DNA from: CAZWDL01 sp964632995
GTDB lineage: Bacteria; Bacteroidota; Bacteroidia; Chitinophagales; Saprospiraceae
Reading direction: 5' to 3'
Assembly (NCBI GenBank): GCA_964632995.1
Contig: CAZWDL010000099.1
Span: 1-28,762 of the forward strand
Length of the DNA stretch: 28,762 nucleotides
The notes beneath the pieces are model-generated. The model searched no databases. It was not told the DNA's origin and saw nothing but the letters and a program-made list of their open reading frames with translations. Both the position numbers and the translations under genes were made by a program. Position 1 is the stretch's first letter. Every line of letters starts with the position of its first letter. Below, in pieces: positions 15,454-23,863 of the stretch.

Positions 15454-18156
15454 TCACTCCGCCGGTTGTTCCTCCTCCTCAAGAGGCAGTTCCACCTCGT
15501 AGATTTCCATGCTCGACTTATCGAACTTGAAATCGCGTTCTTCGAACATGTGGATCATGCCGGCATTGGTCGGCAGTACAGAAGCGACCACCTTTTGGAT
15601 ATTGCGTTCTCTGGCGATATCGAGAATATAATCGGTCAGCAAATTGCCGAGGCCTTTTCCCTGCCATTTATCGGCGATCAGGATAGCGTATTCCGCGCTT
15701 TCGCCCCAGGCGTCCTCGATGATACGCACCACTCCGATCATCTCTTCTTCCCCTTCTTGTTCGATTACAGCGATGATGGCAATCTCCCGATCGTAGTCGA
15801 TATGGGTAAAGCGGCTCATCCACTCGTGGGTCACTTTAGGAACGAACCCGAAGAAACGGTAATAGAGCGAACTGGTAGAGATGTAGTCGAGCATTTCCTC
15901 GAGCATCGGCTCATCTTCGGGTCGAATGGGCCGGAGGGTGACTTCTGTACCCTCATTGAGGGTCGCCTTCCGGATATAGCGCCCTGGGAAAGGACAAATG
16001 GAAAGGTGGCGGTAGGGTTTGACGCGGCGTTCCGCCACGCGTTTATCCAGGACGATATGGGCATCGAGAACGATGCCGCCCTCTTCGTCGGCGACGAAGG
16101 GGTTGATATCGATTTCCTTGATTTCAGGAAAGTCCATCACCAGGTAAGCAAATTTAACGAGGGTGAATTCCAGTTCTTCCATATTGACGCCCGGCAGGTT
16201 CCGGTAGCCTTTAAGCAGCGGATAGATTTGGGTTTGTTCGATGATGTGCCGGGCCAGCGCCATATTGAGCGGTGGCAGCCCCATTTGGGTATCTTTATAG
16301 ACTTCCACCGCGACGCCACCCCGGCCAAAGACGATGGCCGGACCGAAAATAGGGTCTTTGTTGGCGCCGATGAGTAGTTCGAAAGGTTTGTCGATCATCT
16401 GTTCGACAAGGATGCCTTCGATCTTTGCATCCGGGCGTTCTTTTTCCACGCTGTCCATAATCTGCTGGAAAGCCTCGCGCACTTCCTCTTCCTTTTTAAG
16501 ATCCAGCTTAACGCCCCCCACTTCTGTCTTGTGTCCGATATCTGGAGAGACGATTTTCATGACCACCGGGTAGCCGATTTCTTTGGCGAAGGCCACGGCC
16601 TCATCGGCCGACTTTGTCACTTTATTTTTACTCACGGGAATATCGTAACAAGCCATGAGATCTTTGGCCTCGTTTTCGGTGAGGGTGCTGCGTCCGTCTT
16701 CCAGGGCTGCACCGATGATGGCTTCCGCCTCCTCCGAATTGCGGTCGAAATCGCGGGGGATACCCGGTACGGTTTCGTAGAGCAGCTTGAGGTTGCGAGC
16801 GTATTTGTACATGCGTACGAATACATCGACCGCGCTTTCCGGGTAGCGGTAATTCGGCACTTTCCCAGCTTCGAGAATTTCACGGCCTTCCCAGACGTCT
16901 TTTTCCCCCATCCAGGCGGCCAGCACCGGTTTTTTCATAAAACCGGCTACCTGATTGACTTCGACGATACCCCGGGCGATGGCGGAGGAATCGGTCATAG
17001 ACTGCGGGGTAAGGATGACGAGCACGCCGTCTACTTTTTCATCGCGCAGGCAGGCGTCCACTGCCCGTTTGTAAGCATCTGGACCGGCGTCGCCGAGTAC
17101 ATCGACGGGGTTGCCGTGGCTCCAGGAAGGAGCCAGAAAGCTATCCAGTATTTCCATGGTTTTTTCGGAAAGCTGGGCCAGATCGCCGCCGTTGGCCATC
17201 AGGTAATCGGTGGCTAACACGCCGGGCCCCCCGGCATTGGTGACGATGGCGAGGCGATTGCCACGCGGGCGCGGCTGCATGGCCAGCGACTGGGCAGCGT
17301 TAAACAATTGTGCAATAGTGTCTACCCGGATAATTCCGGCCCGGTTAAAGGCTGCGTCGAATACCGCATCATTTCCGGCCAGCGATCCGGTATGTGATTT
17401 GGTAGCCTGGCCTCCTTCCTCACTTTTACCGGCTTTAAGCACGATGATGGGTTTATTGCGGGCGAAGGAACGGGAAGCGCTCATAAACTGGCGCGCATCC
17501 TCGATACTCTCCATATAGATCAGAATACAAGCCGTATGCGGATCGGTGCCGAAATAGTCGATCAGGTCGGCAAAGCCCACATCGAGCATGGAGCCGATAG
17601 ACATAAAATAGCTAAAGCCCACGCTCTGTTCCACCGACCAGTCGAGGATAGAAGTCAGCAAAGCGCCGCTTTGGGAGATGAAAGCTATATTTCCCTTTAG
17701 CGCGTTACGGGCGGCGAAGCTGGCGTTGATGCCCAGATGCGGATTGATAAAGCCGAGGCAATTGGGCCCGATCACACGCATCTTGTATTTTTTGGAGGTT
17801 TCCTTGATCTGGTTATACATCTTTTTGCCTTCTTCGCCGGCCTCCTTGAATCCGGCGGAGATGATTACCAGGCCGCCAATGCCGGCCTCGCCGCAGTCTT
17901 CAACAATTCCCGGTACGGTAGGCGCCGGTGTACAGATAACAGCCAGATCGATTTTTTCGCCGACATCGCCTACGCTGCTGTAGGCTTTCTTACCCTGCAC
18001 TTCCCGGTGTTTCACGTTGATAGGGTATACCTTGCCGGTGAAGCCGGCGTTCAGCATATTATGCATGACGGAGTATCCAACCGAATCCTTATTATCGGAG
18101 GCGCCGACGACGGCGATATTTTCCGGGCGAAGGATTTTATCCAGATTTTTACGCAT
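15454..18156 (-). CDS. ADP-forming acyl-CoA synthetase fused to GNAT acetyltransferase
   Basis: 900 residues from the ATG at 18156. Order: CoA-binding domain (~5-125, ENIAVVGASDNKDSVGYSV), succinyl-CoA-ligase-like domains (~145-460) with the phosphohistidine motif ATKSHTGSLAG (His255), ATP-grasp (~490-715) with SPDIGHKTEVGGV (His542), and GNAT (~735-890) with the acetyl-CoA loop DKWQGKGLGNLL. NDP-forming acetyl-CoA synthetases interconvert acetyl-CoA + ADP + Pi with acetate + CoA + ATP. Salmonella Pat has the same order, but its synthetase part lacks the catalytic His. Here both histidines are present, so the synthetase may be active. The GNAT part may acetylate proteins; the substrate is unknown. 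The frame stays open to 18279 without family sequence. The next gene upstream is a deacetylase. Confidence 0.93.
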   Translation of the reverse strand: MRKNLDKILRPENIAVVGASDNKDSVGYSVMHNMLNAGFTGKVYPINVKHREVQGKKAYSSVGDVGEKIDLAVICTPAPTVPGIVEDCGEAGIGGLVIISAGFKEAGEEGKKMYNQIKETSKKYKMRVIGPNCLGFINPHLGINASFAARNALKGNIAFISQSGALLTSILDWSVEQSVGFSYFMSIGSMLDVGFADLIDYFGTDPHTACILIYMESIEDARQFMSASRSFARNKPIIVLKAGKSEEGGQATKSHTGSLAGNDAVFDAAFNRAGIIRVDTIAQLFNAAQSLAMQPRPRGNRLAIVTNAGGPGVLATDYLMANGGDLAQLSEKTMEILDSFLAPSWSHGNPVDVLGDAGPDAYKRAVDACLRDEKVDGVLVILTPQSMTDSSAIARGIVEVNQVAGFMKKPVLAAWMGEKDVWEGREILEAGKVPNYRYPESAVDVFVRMYKYARNLKLLYETVPGIPRDFDRNSEEAEAIIGAALEDGRSTLTENEAKDLMACYDIPVSKNKVTKSADEAVAFAKEIGYPVVMKIVSPDIGHKTEVGGVKLDLKKEEEVREAFQQIMDSVEKERPDAKIEGILVEQMIDKPFELLIGANKDPIFGPAIVFGRGGVAVEVYKDTQMGLPPLNMALARHIIEQTQIYPLLKGYRNLPGVNMEELEFTLVKFAYLVMDFPEIKEIDINPFVADEEGGIVLDAHIVLDKRVAERRVKPYRHLSICPFPGRYIRKATLNEGTEVTLRPIRPEDEPMLEEMLDYISTSSLYYRFFGFVPKVTHEWMSRFTHIDYDREIAIIAVIEQEGEEEMIGVVRIIEDAWGESAEYAILIADKWQGKGLGNLLTDYILDIARERNIQKVVASVLPTNAGMIHMFEERDFKFDKSSMEIYEVELPLEEEEQPAE

Positions 18157-18198
18157 AGGAGTGATTATTTTGGCTTTTAAAACAAAAAATACGCCGGT

Positions 18199-18283
18199 TT
18201 CCTGCGCAGGAAGCGGCCTGATTGTGTCTGTTTTTGTTTGAATTATACTGACGTCGAAATGGTTTGAGAAGCTTCTCAAACCA
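18199..18283. promoter_or_regulatory. Two palindromes upstream of the acyl-CoA synthetase gene
   Basis: TTCCTGCGCAGGAA (18199-18212) is a perfect 14-bp palindrome. TGGTTTGAGAAG/CTTCTCAAACCA (18260-18283) is a perfect 24-bp palindrome. They lie about 43 and 104 bases upstream of the ATG at 18156, positions suited to regulator binding. They could also be mere hairpins. No adjacent regulator gene supports an assignment. Confidence 0.4.
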
Positions 18284-18375
18284 ATTTTCGTCGCGTATAG
18301 AAGGAATGGGGAGCATGTTTTGGTAACCGGTTACGTATTGGCTTCGGCACTAAATAATTAGGGGCATCTATACTC

Positions 18376-18505
18376 GTTCTTTTCCGGCTGAACTGCGTTA
18401 AAGAACCCCGGCTATGCTCTGATTCAAGAGTAGGGCCCCTGCGCCCCACTCTTGAATGGGCGCCTTGCCTTTCGCCAAAACCCCCATCCCAAAACCGAAA
18501 AGAAC
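18376..18505. repeat. Structured dispersed element, copy 1
   Basis: Outer arms GTTCTTTTCCGG (18376-18387) and CCGAAAAGAAC (18495-18505) enclose a core, 18410-18465, that contains the hairpin ATTCAAGAGT/ACTCTTGAAT. The core matches 27690-27743 with about 80% identity by eye, including GATTCAAGAG and CTTGAATGGGCGCCT. The AGTACACTGT-type motif follows at 18510-18525. The gap 18157-18593 holds these elements and no gene that I can support. Confidence 0.85.
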
Positions 18506-18509
18506 TTAA

Positions 18510-18525
18510 TTGACAGTGTACTTAG
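18510..18525. repeat. Single copy of the TTGACAGTGTACTTAG motif
   Basis: Identical over 16 bases to 8637-8652. It directly abuts the right end of structured element copy 1. Confidence 0.8.
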
Positions 18526-18593
18526 TTCCGAAGCCAGTATTTACTCCCATAACCAGAAAAACGCTATCAGGTTGACTATGGGGATCCTGATTT

Positions 18594-19607
18594 TCACATC
18601 TTCCAGTATTGCTTTAATTTCCCCAGGCCGGCGTGCAGCCGCATTTCATAGGTTTCCCACACCCGCATGCCCGAGATAGTCGGATCAGAAGCGTAGGGAG
18701 TGGGCAAGCCGTTGATACCGGCCAGAAAGCTAAACACGCCCTTTTGCGACTCGACGACGTTGTATCCGCCCTCCAGCGTGGCGAATAGCTTACCGGCGAA
18801 GCGCTCCCGCAGAATCTTACCCAGTCGGAAAAAAGCCCCGGTGCTGAGTTTGAGATCAAGCAGCAGGTCGTAGCGATGCGCATCAAATCCGGCTGACAGG
18901 GCCACCGTATCGGGTTCGAATTGTTCAGCGAGATCGATATAGTGTTCTACGGCATCGAAGAAGATATCGTCGGCGCTGCCGGCCGGCAGGGGGACGTGGA
19001 GGTTAAAGCCTTCGCCTTTACCTGCCCCTACCTCGTGCCAGTCACCGTGTCCGGGAAAAGCCGGAAACTGGTGAATCGACCAGTACATGACCTGGTCGGT
19101 ATGATAAAAAATTTCGGAGGTTCCGTCACCGAGGTGGCCGTCGAAGTCGAAAATGAGCACCCGTTTTCCCTGATTGACCAGGTGCTGGGTCGCAATAGCG
19201 ACGTTATTGAAAACGCAGAAGCCGCTGGATCGACCGGGATAAGCGTGGTGCCCGGGAGGCCTCACCAGGGCGAAGTCACCCGTCTCAGCCGCCTTGATTG
19301 TAGCGCCCACGGCATAGCTTGCTGCCTTCCAGGTGCCTGCTGAGCAAACGGTTCCCTCATCAAGATGCCCGCCGCGACTGCATAAATCACGCACCCGCCG
19401 GATATACGCCGGCGTGTGTATTAGCTCCAGGTAAGGTTCCCCATCGTACAACTCCGTTTCCTGCAGGTCCGAAAATATCTCCAGCCGCTTCTTGCCTTCG
19501 GGGTGCATGCCGGTATCGTGTTCCAGCACGACAGGGTGATAGAGGATTTCCATTTGCAGTGACCGGCGCCTACGATCCGGCTTCTTCTTTCCGGCTTCTG
19601 TTGACAT
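18594..19607 (-). CDS. Histone deacetylase family protein
   Basis: 337 residues. Arginase-fold, zinc-dependent deacetylase that removes acetyl groups from lysine or polyamines. All catalytic landmarks are visible: RPPGHHA (the His pair), IFDFDGHLGDGT (zinc Asp and His), SAGFDAH (second zinc Asp) and LEGGYN (the transition-state Tyr). There is no signal peptide, so it is probably cytoplasmic. ATG at 19607 opens a Lys/Arg-rich 18-residue lead (KKKPDRRRR); an internal ATG at 19553 begins MEILYHPVVLEHDTGMHPE, where many relatives start, and may be the true start. It lies upstream of the acyl-CoA synthetase-GNAT gene with a 437-base gap, so co-transcription is doubtful although the pairing is suggestive. 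The GCS2-CBS gene ends 72 bases upstream. Confidence 0.93.
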   Translation of the reverse strand: MSTEAGKKKPDRRRRSLQMEILYHPVVLEHDTGMHPEGKKRLEIFSDLQETELYDGEPYLELIHTPAYIRRVRDLCSRGGHLDEGTVCSAGTWKAASYAVGATIKAAETGDFALVRPPGHHAYPGRSSGFCVFNNVAIATQHLVNQGKRVLIFDFDGHLGDGTSEIFYHTDQVMYWSIHQFPAFPGHGDWHEVGAGKGEGFNLHVPLPAGSADDIFFDAVEHYIDLAEQFEPDTVALSAGFDAHRYDLLLDLKLSTGAFFRLGKILRERFAGKLFATLEGGYNVVESQKGVFSFLAGINGLPTPYASDPTISGMRVWETYEMRLHAGLGKLKQYWKM

Positions 19608-19679
19608 AATTTACGACTTACTTGAAATTTAGTTGTTCCACACAAAAATAAAATAGTCTCCTGGGGCTGTTCTCGTCGC

Positions 19680-21566
19680 TCAACTTTCTTCTCCCATGAT
19701 CCGCTTCACATCCGTGTCGGTAATCAGTCCCAGCAGTTTATTGTCCTGCACCACCGGCAGGCAGCCGACCCCGTAAGTCTTCATCAGTCGGGCGGCACTG
19801 CTTATCGGCGTATCTGGCGAAACGGTAATTAAGTTTTTCACCATCATTTCACGTATGGGGATAGAGCCCCATTCCTCTTCGGGAATCTCCTGGAAGTGGC
19901 GCAGATTGGTGTGGGTCACCAGGCCGATGAGGTTATCCTGTGCATCCTCTACCGGCAAATGGCGGATTTTTTTCCAGTCCATAATCGTTTTGACGAACTC
20001 GAGGGGTTCCTGCTCCCGAACCGAGTAGAGGTCGGTGCTCATAAACTGGCAGACCTTATCGCGGCTGACGTCCAGTGTATACACTTTTCTGGAATCGATA
20101 TTGGTCCATTGATGGACGGGCGTCCCATTTTCCTGGCGATTACGAATAGCCTGGGTCAGGGCGACGGTGGCGACGCCCGAGCCGTAATCGGCCGACAGGC
20201 GGCGGAAATTGTCGATCTGCCACTGAGCGCCGTTGCGGCGGTTGCCTACCCGATCTTCAATGATGCCCAGGTAGCGATCGATATCGGTGCTGTTGACACC
20301 GGATTGCTCCAGTCCCTTTCGGGCCATGGGCAGCAATTCCTCCCGGATGAGCGTTCCGGCGTCCCATTCTTTTCCGAACCAGCAAAAAACGGTGTGCAGC
20401 CCGTAGCGGGCGGCGCGGTAAAAGTTGTCTTTAACGGCCTGGAAAGACATGTCTTGGTAGAACTTTCTTTTTTCCGGTGGGATGCCCCGCATCAGTCCCA
20501 GCCAGAAGGCAAAGTTGGCCATTCCATCGGCAACCGTTGGGCCGGCGGGCAGGTAGCGGTTTTCGATGCGCAGGTGGGCCCGGTTCTGGCTTACGCCGTA
20601 GCAGGGCCGGTTCCAGGTATAGACGGTGCCGTTGTGCAGCCGGAGGCTTCGGAGTTTGGGAGCGTTGCCGGCATGAAGAACAGCCAGGGCATCTTCCTCT
20701 GCCTCGTTGGCCAGAATTAAGGGGAAGCGGGTGATGTGATCTTTAAACAGCTCGGAGACGGAGTTGTGCAACCAGCGATTACCGAAGTAAACCCGCGCCT
20801 GTCGCTCCCGCAGAATATTGGTCGATCGGCGGGTATCGATGCTTTGCTGGAACAAGGCAATCCGGGTTTCCATCCACAATTCGCGGCCGAAGAGCAGAGG
20901 AGAATTGACGGCGGTAGCCAACACGGGAGCCGAAATGAGCTGGGCCCAGTTGTAATAGTCGACAAAATCCTCCGATGGGATTTGCAGATGAAGCTGAAAG
21001 CTGGTATTGCAAGCTTCGAAGAGCACGGTATCGAGGCGGGCCATCAGTTCATCGACGCCCTGAATATGAATTTCGAAGTCGGCGCCGCGCTGTTGTTTCA
21101 TAACGTCACTTAGCAGGTAGTAACGCTTCTCCGGGGTCATATTTTTGCGCAGCAGGTGACGATGGGTAAGGCTGGGCAAAATACCGCTGAGCAAAAAGCG
21201 GGCGCCGTGATCGGAAGCGATGCCGTCGCCCAGGCTGAGCAGGCGCAGCAGTTGTCGCTCGGTATTGCGCAGGCAGTCGGAACGCAGTTCGAAGGGATCG
21301 AGATTGATTTCAAGATTAAACCGCCCGATCTCGCTGGTAAAGTGCGGATCGTCAATATCGGTCAGAATCTCCGGTCCGAGTAGCGAAGGCTCTCCGTCCT
21401 CGTCGATGAGGCAAAGTTCCTGTTCAGCACCGATGCGCAGCTTCTCGCGTTCGAAGCGCCCTTCCTGGACCATAAGGTCCAGGGCTTTCACTTCGCGCAA
21501 TAAGGTTTTCAGAAAGCGATGCCGCATCTTTTCGGAGCGGATGGGTTTTACAGCAAAATCTCCCAT
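19680..21566 (-). CDS. GCS2-like carboxylate-amine ligase with C-terminal CBS pair
   Basis: 628 residues. Residues ~35-490 resemble the glutamate-cysteine ligase 2 family (YbdK-like): GAEQELCLID, IGRFNLEINLDPFEL, ACNTSFQLHLQIP and RIENRYLPAGPTVADGMAN carry the Glu, His and Arg residues expected of the ATP/Mg2+ site. These enzymes join a carboxylate to an amine using ATP; the substrate here is unknown. Residues ~505-628 hold two CBS domains (KVCQFMSTDLYSVREQEPL ... LIGLVTHTNL and MVKNLITVSPDTPISSAARL ... LLGLITDTDVKRIMG), which usually bind adenine nucleotides and would make activity respond to energy state. It is cytoplasmic. It lies between the universal stress protein and deacetylase genes on one strand, with gaps of 115 and 72 bases, so a stress-related operon is possible. 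Confidence 0.9.
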   Translation of the reverse strand: MGDFAVKPIRSEKMRHRFLKTLLREVKALDLMVQEGRFEREKLRIGAEQELCLIDEDGEPSLLGPEILTDIDDPHFTSEIGRFNLEINLDPFELRSDCLRNTERQLLRLLSLGDGIASDHGARFLLSGILPSLTHRHLLRKNMTPEKRYYLLSDVMKQQRGADFEIHIQGVDELMARLDTVLFEACNTSFQLHLQIPSEDFVDYYNWAQLISAPVLATAVNSPLLFGRELWMETRIALFQQSIDTRRSTNILRERQARVYFGNRWLHNSVSELFKDHITRFPLILANEAEEDALAVLHAGNAPKLRSLRLHNGTVYTWNRPCYGVSQNRAHLRIENRYLPAGPTVADGMANFAFWLGLMRGIPPEKRKFYQDMSFQAVKDNFYRAARYGLHTVFCWFGKEWDAGTLIREELLPMARKGLEQSGVNSTDIDRYLGIIEDRVGNRRNGAQWQIDNFRRLSADYGSGVATVALTQAIRNRQENGTPVHQWTNIDSRKVYTLDVSRDKVCQFMSTDLYSVREQEPLEFVKTIMDWKKIRHLPVEDAQDNLIGLVTHTNLRHFQEIPEEEWGSIPIREMMVKNLITVSPDTPISSAARLMKTYGVGCLPVVQDNKLLGLITDTDVKRIMGEES

Positions 21567-21681
21567 GGAGCAGAGGTTTGGTGTTTTTCGGTTAATATTA
21601 GAGGTCTCGGCACAGCAATAAGCAGCCGGGCAGATTTAATCTGAATTACAGAAAGCGTACAGGCTCCAGGAACCATCCGGT

Positions 21682-22539
21682 TTAGCCCTTTTTGAGCAGA
21701 AGCAGCGGTATATGTGTTTTTCTGGCCATACGCCTGGTATTGCTACGCTGAAAGATGCGCTCCAAGAAGCTATGATTAGGGGCAAACATCACCAGCAAAT
21801 CGATATCATAGGTTTCCACAAAATCCTCCAGCCCTTTCTCCACTGTGGTATCGCGGATATTATGGAATTGGATCTGCAGGGTTGGAACCCGCTCCGAAAA
21901 TAATTCCCGGAGCTCGGAAAAGTCCACTTCCTCCACTTCTCCATTTCCCGTATCGATGTGGACGATGTGCAGGACGGGATGAAAAACCTCCAGTATGCGG
22001 GTAGCCTTCCAAAGGTGAAAGGGATCGGCTTCGCGCAGATCGGTCGCATAGGCGACGGTTACGATGTCTTTGTAATCTGCTTTTTCGGGCACCACGATGA
22101 CCGGGCAGGGAACGCGTTCGATCACCCCGGTAGTCACGCTGCCCAGCGCCCGCTCTACGGCGTCGTGTTCTCCTTTGGTTCCCATGATAATCAGATCGGC
22201 CTCATCTCGCCGGGCGATTGTGTTGATAACCCCGACCGGTCCTCCTACTTCCACATCAATTTCTATATCGGGCAGGTCTGTTATTACCTGCTGTTCCTTC
22301 GTCTCGGCGACGCCGTAATCCCGAAAGCTGTTGAGGGCTACCCGGGCGGCTTCTACTTTGTCTTTGGTAGCTTTTGCCGCCATAACCGGAAGATCCAAGG
22401 TCTCGTATTCCGGATATACCGCGTGCAGTAAGCTTATTTTCGCATCTAGTTTTTCTGCAATTACCAGGCAGTGTTGAAAAGCATTTTGAGCGGTATCAGA
22501 GAAATCGCTTGGGAAGAGGATCTTTCTGGTCTTATTCAT
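21682..22539 (-). CDS. Universal stress protein, tandem UspA domains
   Basis: 285 residues. The first UspA domain (~1-150) is complete: KILFPSDFSDTAQNAFQHCL at the start and the ATP-binding motif MGTKGEHDAVERALGSVTTG followed by VPCPVIVVPE. The second (~155-285) keeps the fold, but its nucleotide motif is degenerate (FAPNHSFLERIFQRSNTRR) and it ends in HIPLLLLKK, so only one site may bind ATP. These proteins are cytoplasmic and respond to starvation and stress. ATG at 22539 agrees with the family start. It may share a transcript with the GCS2-CBS gene, 115 bases downstream. A small palindrome (CAGATTTAATCTG, 21633-21645) lies between the two genes. Confidence 0.93.
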   Translation of the reverse strand: MNKTRKILFPSDFSDTAQNAFQHCLVIAEKLDAKISLLHAVYPEYETLDLPVMAAKATKDKVEAARVALNSFRDYGVAETKEQQVITDLPDIEIDVEVGGPVGVINTIARRDEADLIIMGTKGEHDAVERALGSVTTGVIERVPCPVIVVPEKADYKDIVTVAYATDLREADPFHLWKATRILEVFHPVLHIVHIDTGNGEVEEVDFSELRELFSERVPTLQIQFHNIRDTTVEKGLEDFVETYDIDLLVMFAPNHSFLERIFQRSNTRRMARKTHIPLLLLKKG

Positions 22540-22591
22540 GTGCGGGCTTCATTATTTTTTGAAAAAACAGCTTAATTATAATCAAAACAGA

Positions 22592-22625
22592 TGAGAAAAG
22601 TCATAGGGTTTCATGATTTTTCTCA
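22592..22625 (-). terminator. Possible terminator of the aminotransferase gene
   Basis: TGAGAAAAGTCAT (22592-22604) pairs with ATGATTTTTCTCA (22613-22625) with one wobble around an 8-base loop. On the minus strand it is followed by TCTGTTTTGATTAT. It lies 12 bases past the stop at 22637. The stem is A/T-rich, so the call is tentative. Confidence 0.45.
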
Positions 22626-22636
22626 GAATCAACAGC

Positions 22637-23479
22637 TTATGCCCCCACCAACACTGAATTATGGGAACGTACGTATTCCTTCACCAGCGCCTTATAGGCA
22701 TCCCTCAATTTGACGAGCCATTCATGAGTAGCGGGAAAAGGCCTATCATTGACGGCCCGGATGGGAAGGACACCGGGCGAGGTCCCCGTCAGAAAGACTG
22801 CTTCAAAATCGCCTAAGGTTTCGTAAGGAATAAGGCGCTCTTCCACCTCAAGACCTAGGGAGGGCGCCAGCTCCATGATCTTTCGCCGGGTGATCCCGGG
22901 TAGTACGGTTCTGAGCGGAGGGGTGATCAGTTTTTTTCCGCTTATTCCAAAGAAGTTCGACCGGCTTCCTTCTGTTATTTCATCATTATCATTGATCAGC
23001 AATACCTCATAAAGTTTGCTTTCAATCATCAGCCGGTCGGCTGTCTCCCGGATTACTATCCGGGTTACCTTGGCGTTGGGATTCTCGCGTTCCGCTTGCA
23101 TAGTTCCTACCCGTACCCCCTCCTGTGCTTGTTTCTCCGTGGGGTAGCGATGGGGGATGAAACAGGCGTACAATTCGCCCTTTTTTTTCTCTTCCCACTG
23201 AACGAGGAGCTTGACATTACCGCTGGTCACCCGGTTAGCTTCCACCAGGCGCCGGATAGTATACTCAATTTCCGGAAGGGAGCGGCGCAGGTACTTATTA
23301 ATCAGGCGGGCCGAGCGTTTCATGCGTAAAAAGTGATCTTCCAGAAAAAGAGGCACCCCTTCAATGAGGCGAAGTACTTCGTATACTTCCAGGGCGCTTT
23401 CCGACATACTCACGAGGTAGTAGCGGCGATCGACCGGCCTTCCATTCTGGATGTAATAACAGTGCTGGATTGATTTCAT
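22637..23479 (-). CDS. Class IV aminotransferase (PLP-dependent)
   Basis: 280 residues. This fold covers branched-chain aminotransferase, D-amino acid aminotransferase and aminodeoxychorismate lyase. Visible features are LFLEDHFLRMKRSARLI in the N-terminal domain, NAKVTRIVIRE with the probable PLP lysine, EITEGSRSNFFGI with the Glu that contacts the PLP ring nitrogen, and TPPLRTVLPGITRRKIMELA. Near the end, VFLTGTSPGVLPI is the usual phosphate-side threonine loop. The exact reaction cannot be told; branched-chain or D-amino acid transfer is as likely as the PabC lyase. It begins at ATG 23479 and leads the run of five minus-strand genes, with a 97-base gap to the stress protein that holds a possible terminator. 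Confidence 0.88.
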   Translation of the reverse strand: MKSIQHCYYIQNGRPVDRRYYLVSMSESALEVYEVLRLIEGVPLFLEDHFLRMKRSARLINKYLRRSLPEIEYTIRRLVEANRVTSGNVKLLVQWEEKKKGELYACFIPHRYPTEKQAQEGVRVGTMQAERENPNAKVTRIVIRETADRLMIESKLYEVLLINDNDEITEGSRSNFFGISGKKLITPPLRTVLPGITRRKIMELAPSLGLEVEERLIPYETLGDFEAVFLTGTSPGVLPIRAVNDRPFPATHEWLVKLRDAYKALVKEYVRSHNSVLVGA

Positions 23480-23509
23480 GGCGACGAAATTTTGGGAAGC
23501 TAAATTAAT

Positions 23510-23663
23510 GTTGTTGCGATAGGAGCCCTCAGATGGTTAAAACCAACCCTCCTCTCCCACTCTTCGGCTTTTTTTGGTCAATAGCGCTGCTATTAATCTC
23601 AAAAAACCTGTGATTGGAAGAAAATCTTCAATTTTCACCACCCGATTACCCTATCGCAACAAC
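23510..23663. repeat. 154-bp element bounded by 14-bp inverted repeats
   Basis: GTTGTTGCGATAGG (23510-23523) and CCTATCGCAACAAC (23650-23663) are perfect reverse complements, 126 bases apart. The interior has no gene; it holds small hairpins such as TGGAAGAAAATCTTCA and a T7 run near 23570. The shape recalls a small non-autonomous mobile element or a long-range RNA stem. The rest of the 23480-23863 gap shows nothing else that I can support. Confidence 0.7.
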
Positions 23664-23863
23664 TCTATTAAATCTGTGCGCTGGTCGGGGGATAACTGAT
23701 AAACTATCCCATTCAATTTTTGAATTTACGCTTTTACCGGATGGAGAAGAATGATTTTTCTCATCAGTTTGACCATGACTTTCCTCATTTCCATTCTGCC
23801 ACAACTTGATTATTTTAAGAACTGAGTATCCTTTCCCCGGCCATTACTACAAGACACCAAATT

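Noticed and set aside
15376..16377. Long plus-strand open frame opposite the acyl-CoA synthetase gene
   Set aside because: It is the antisense of a well-supported gene and has no recognisable domain.
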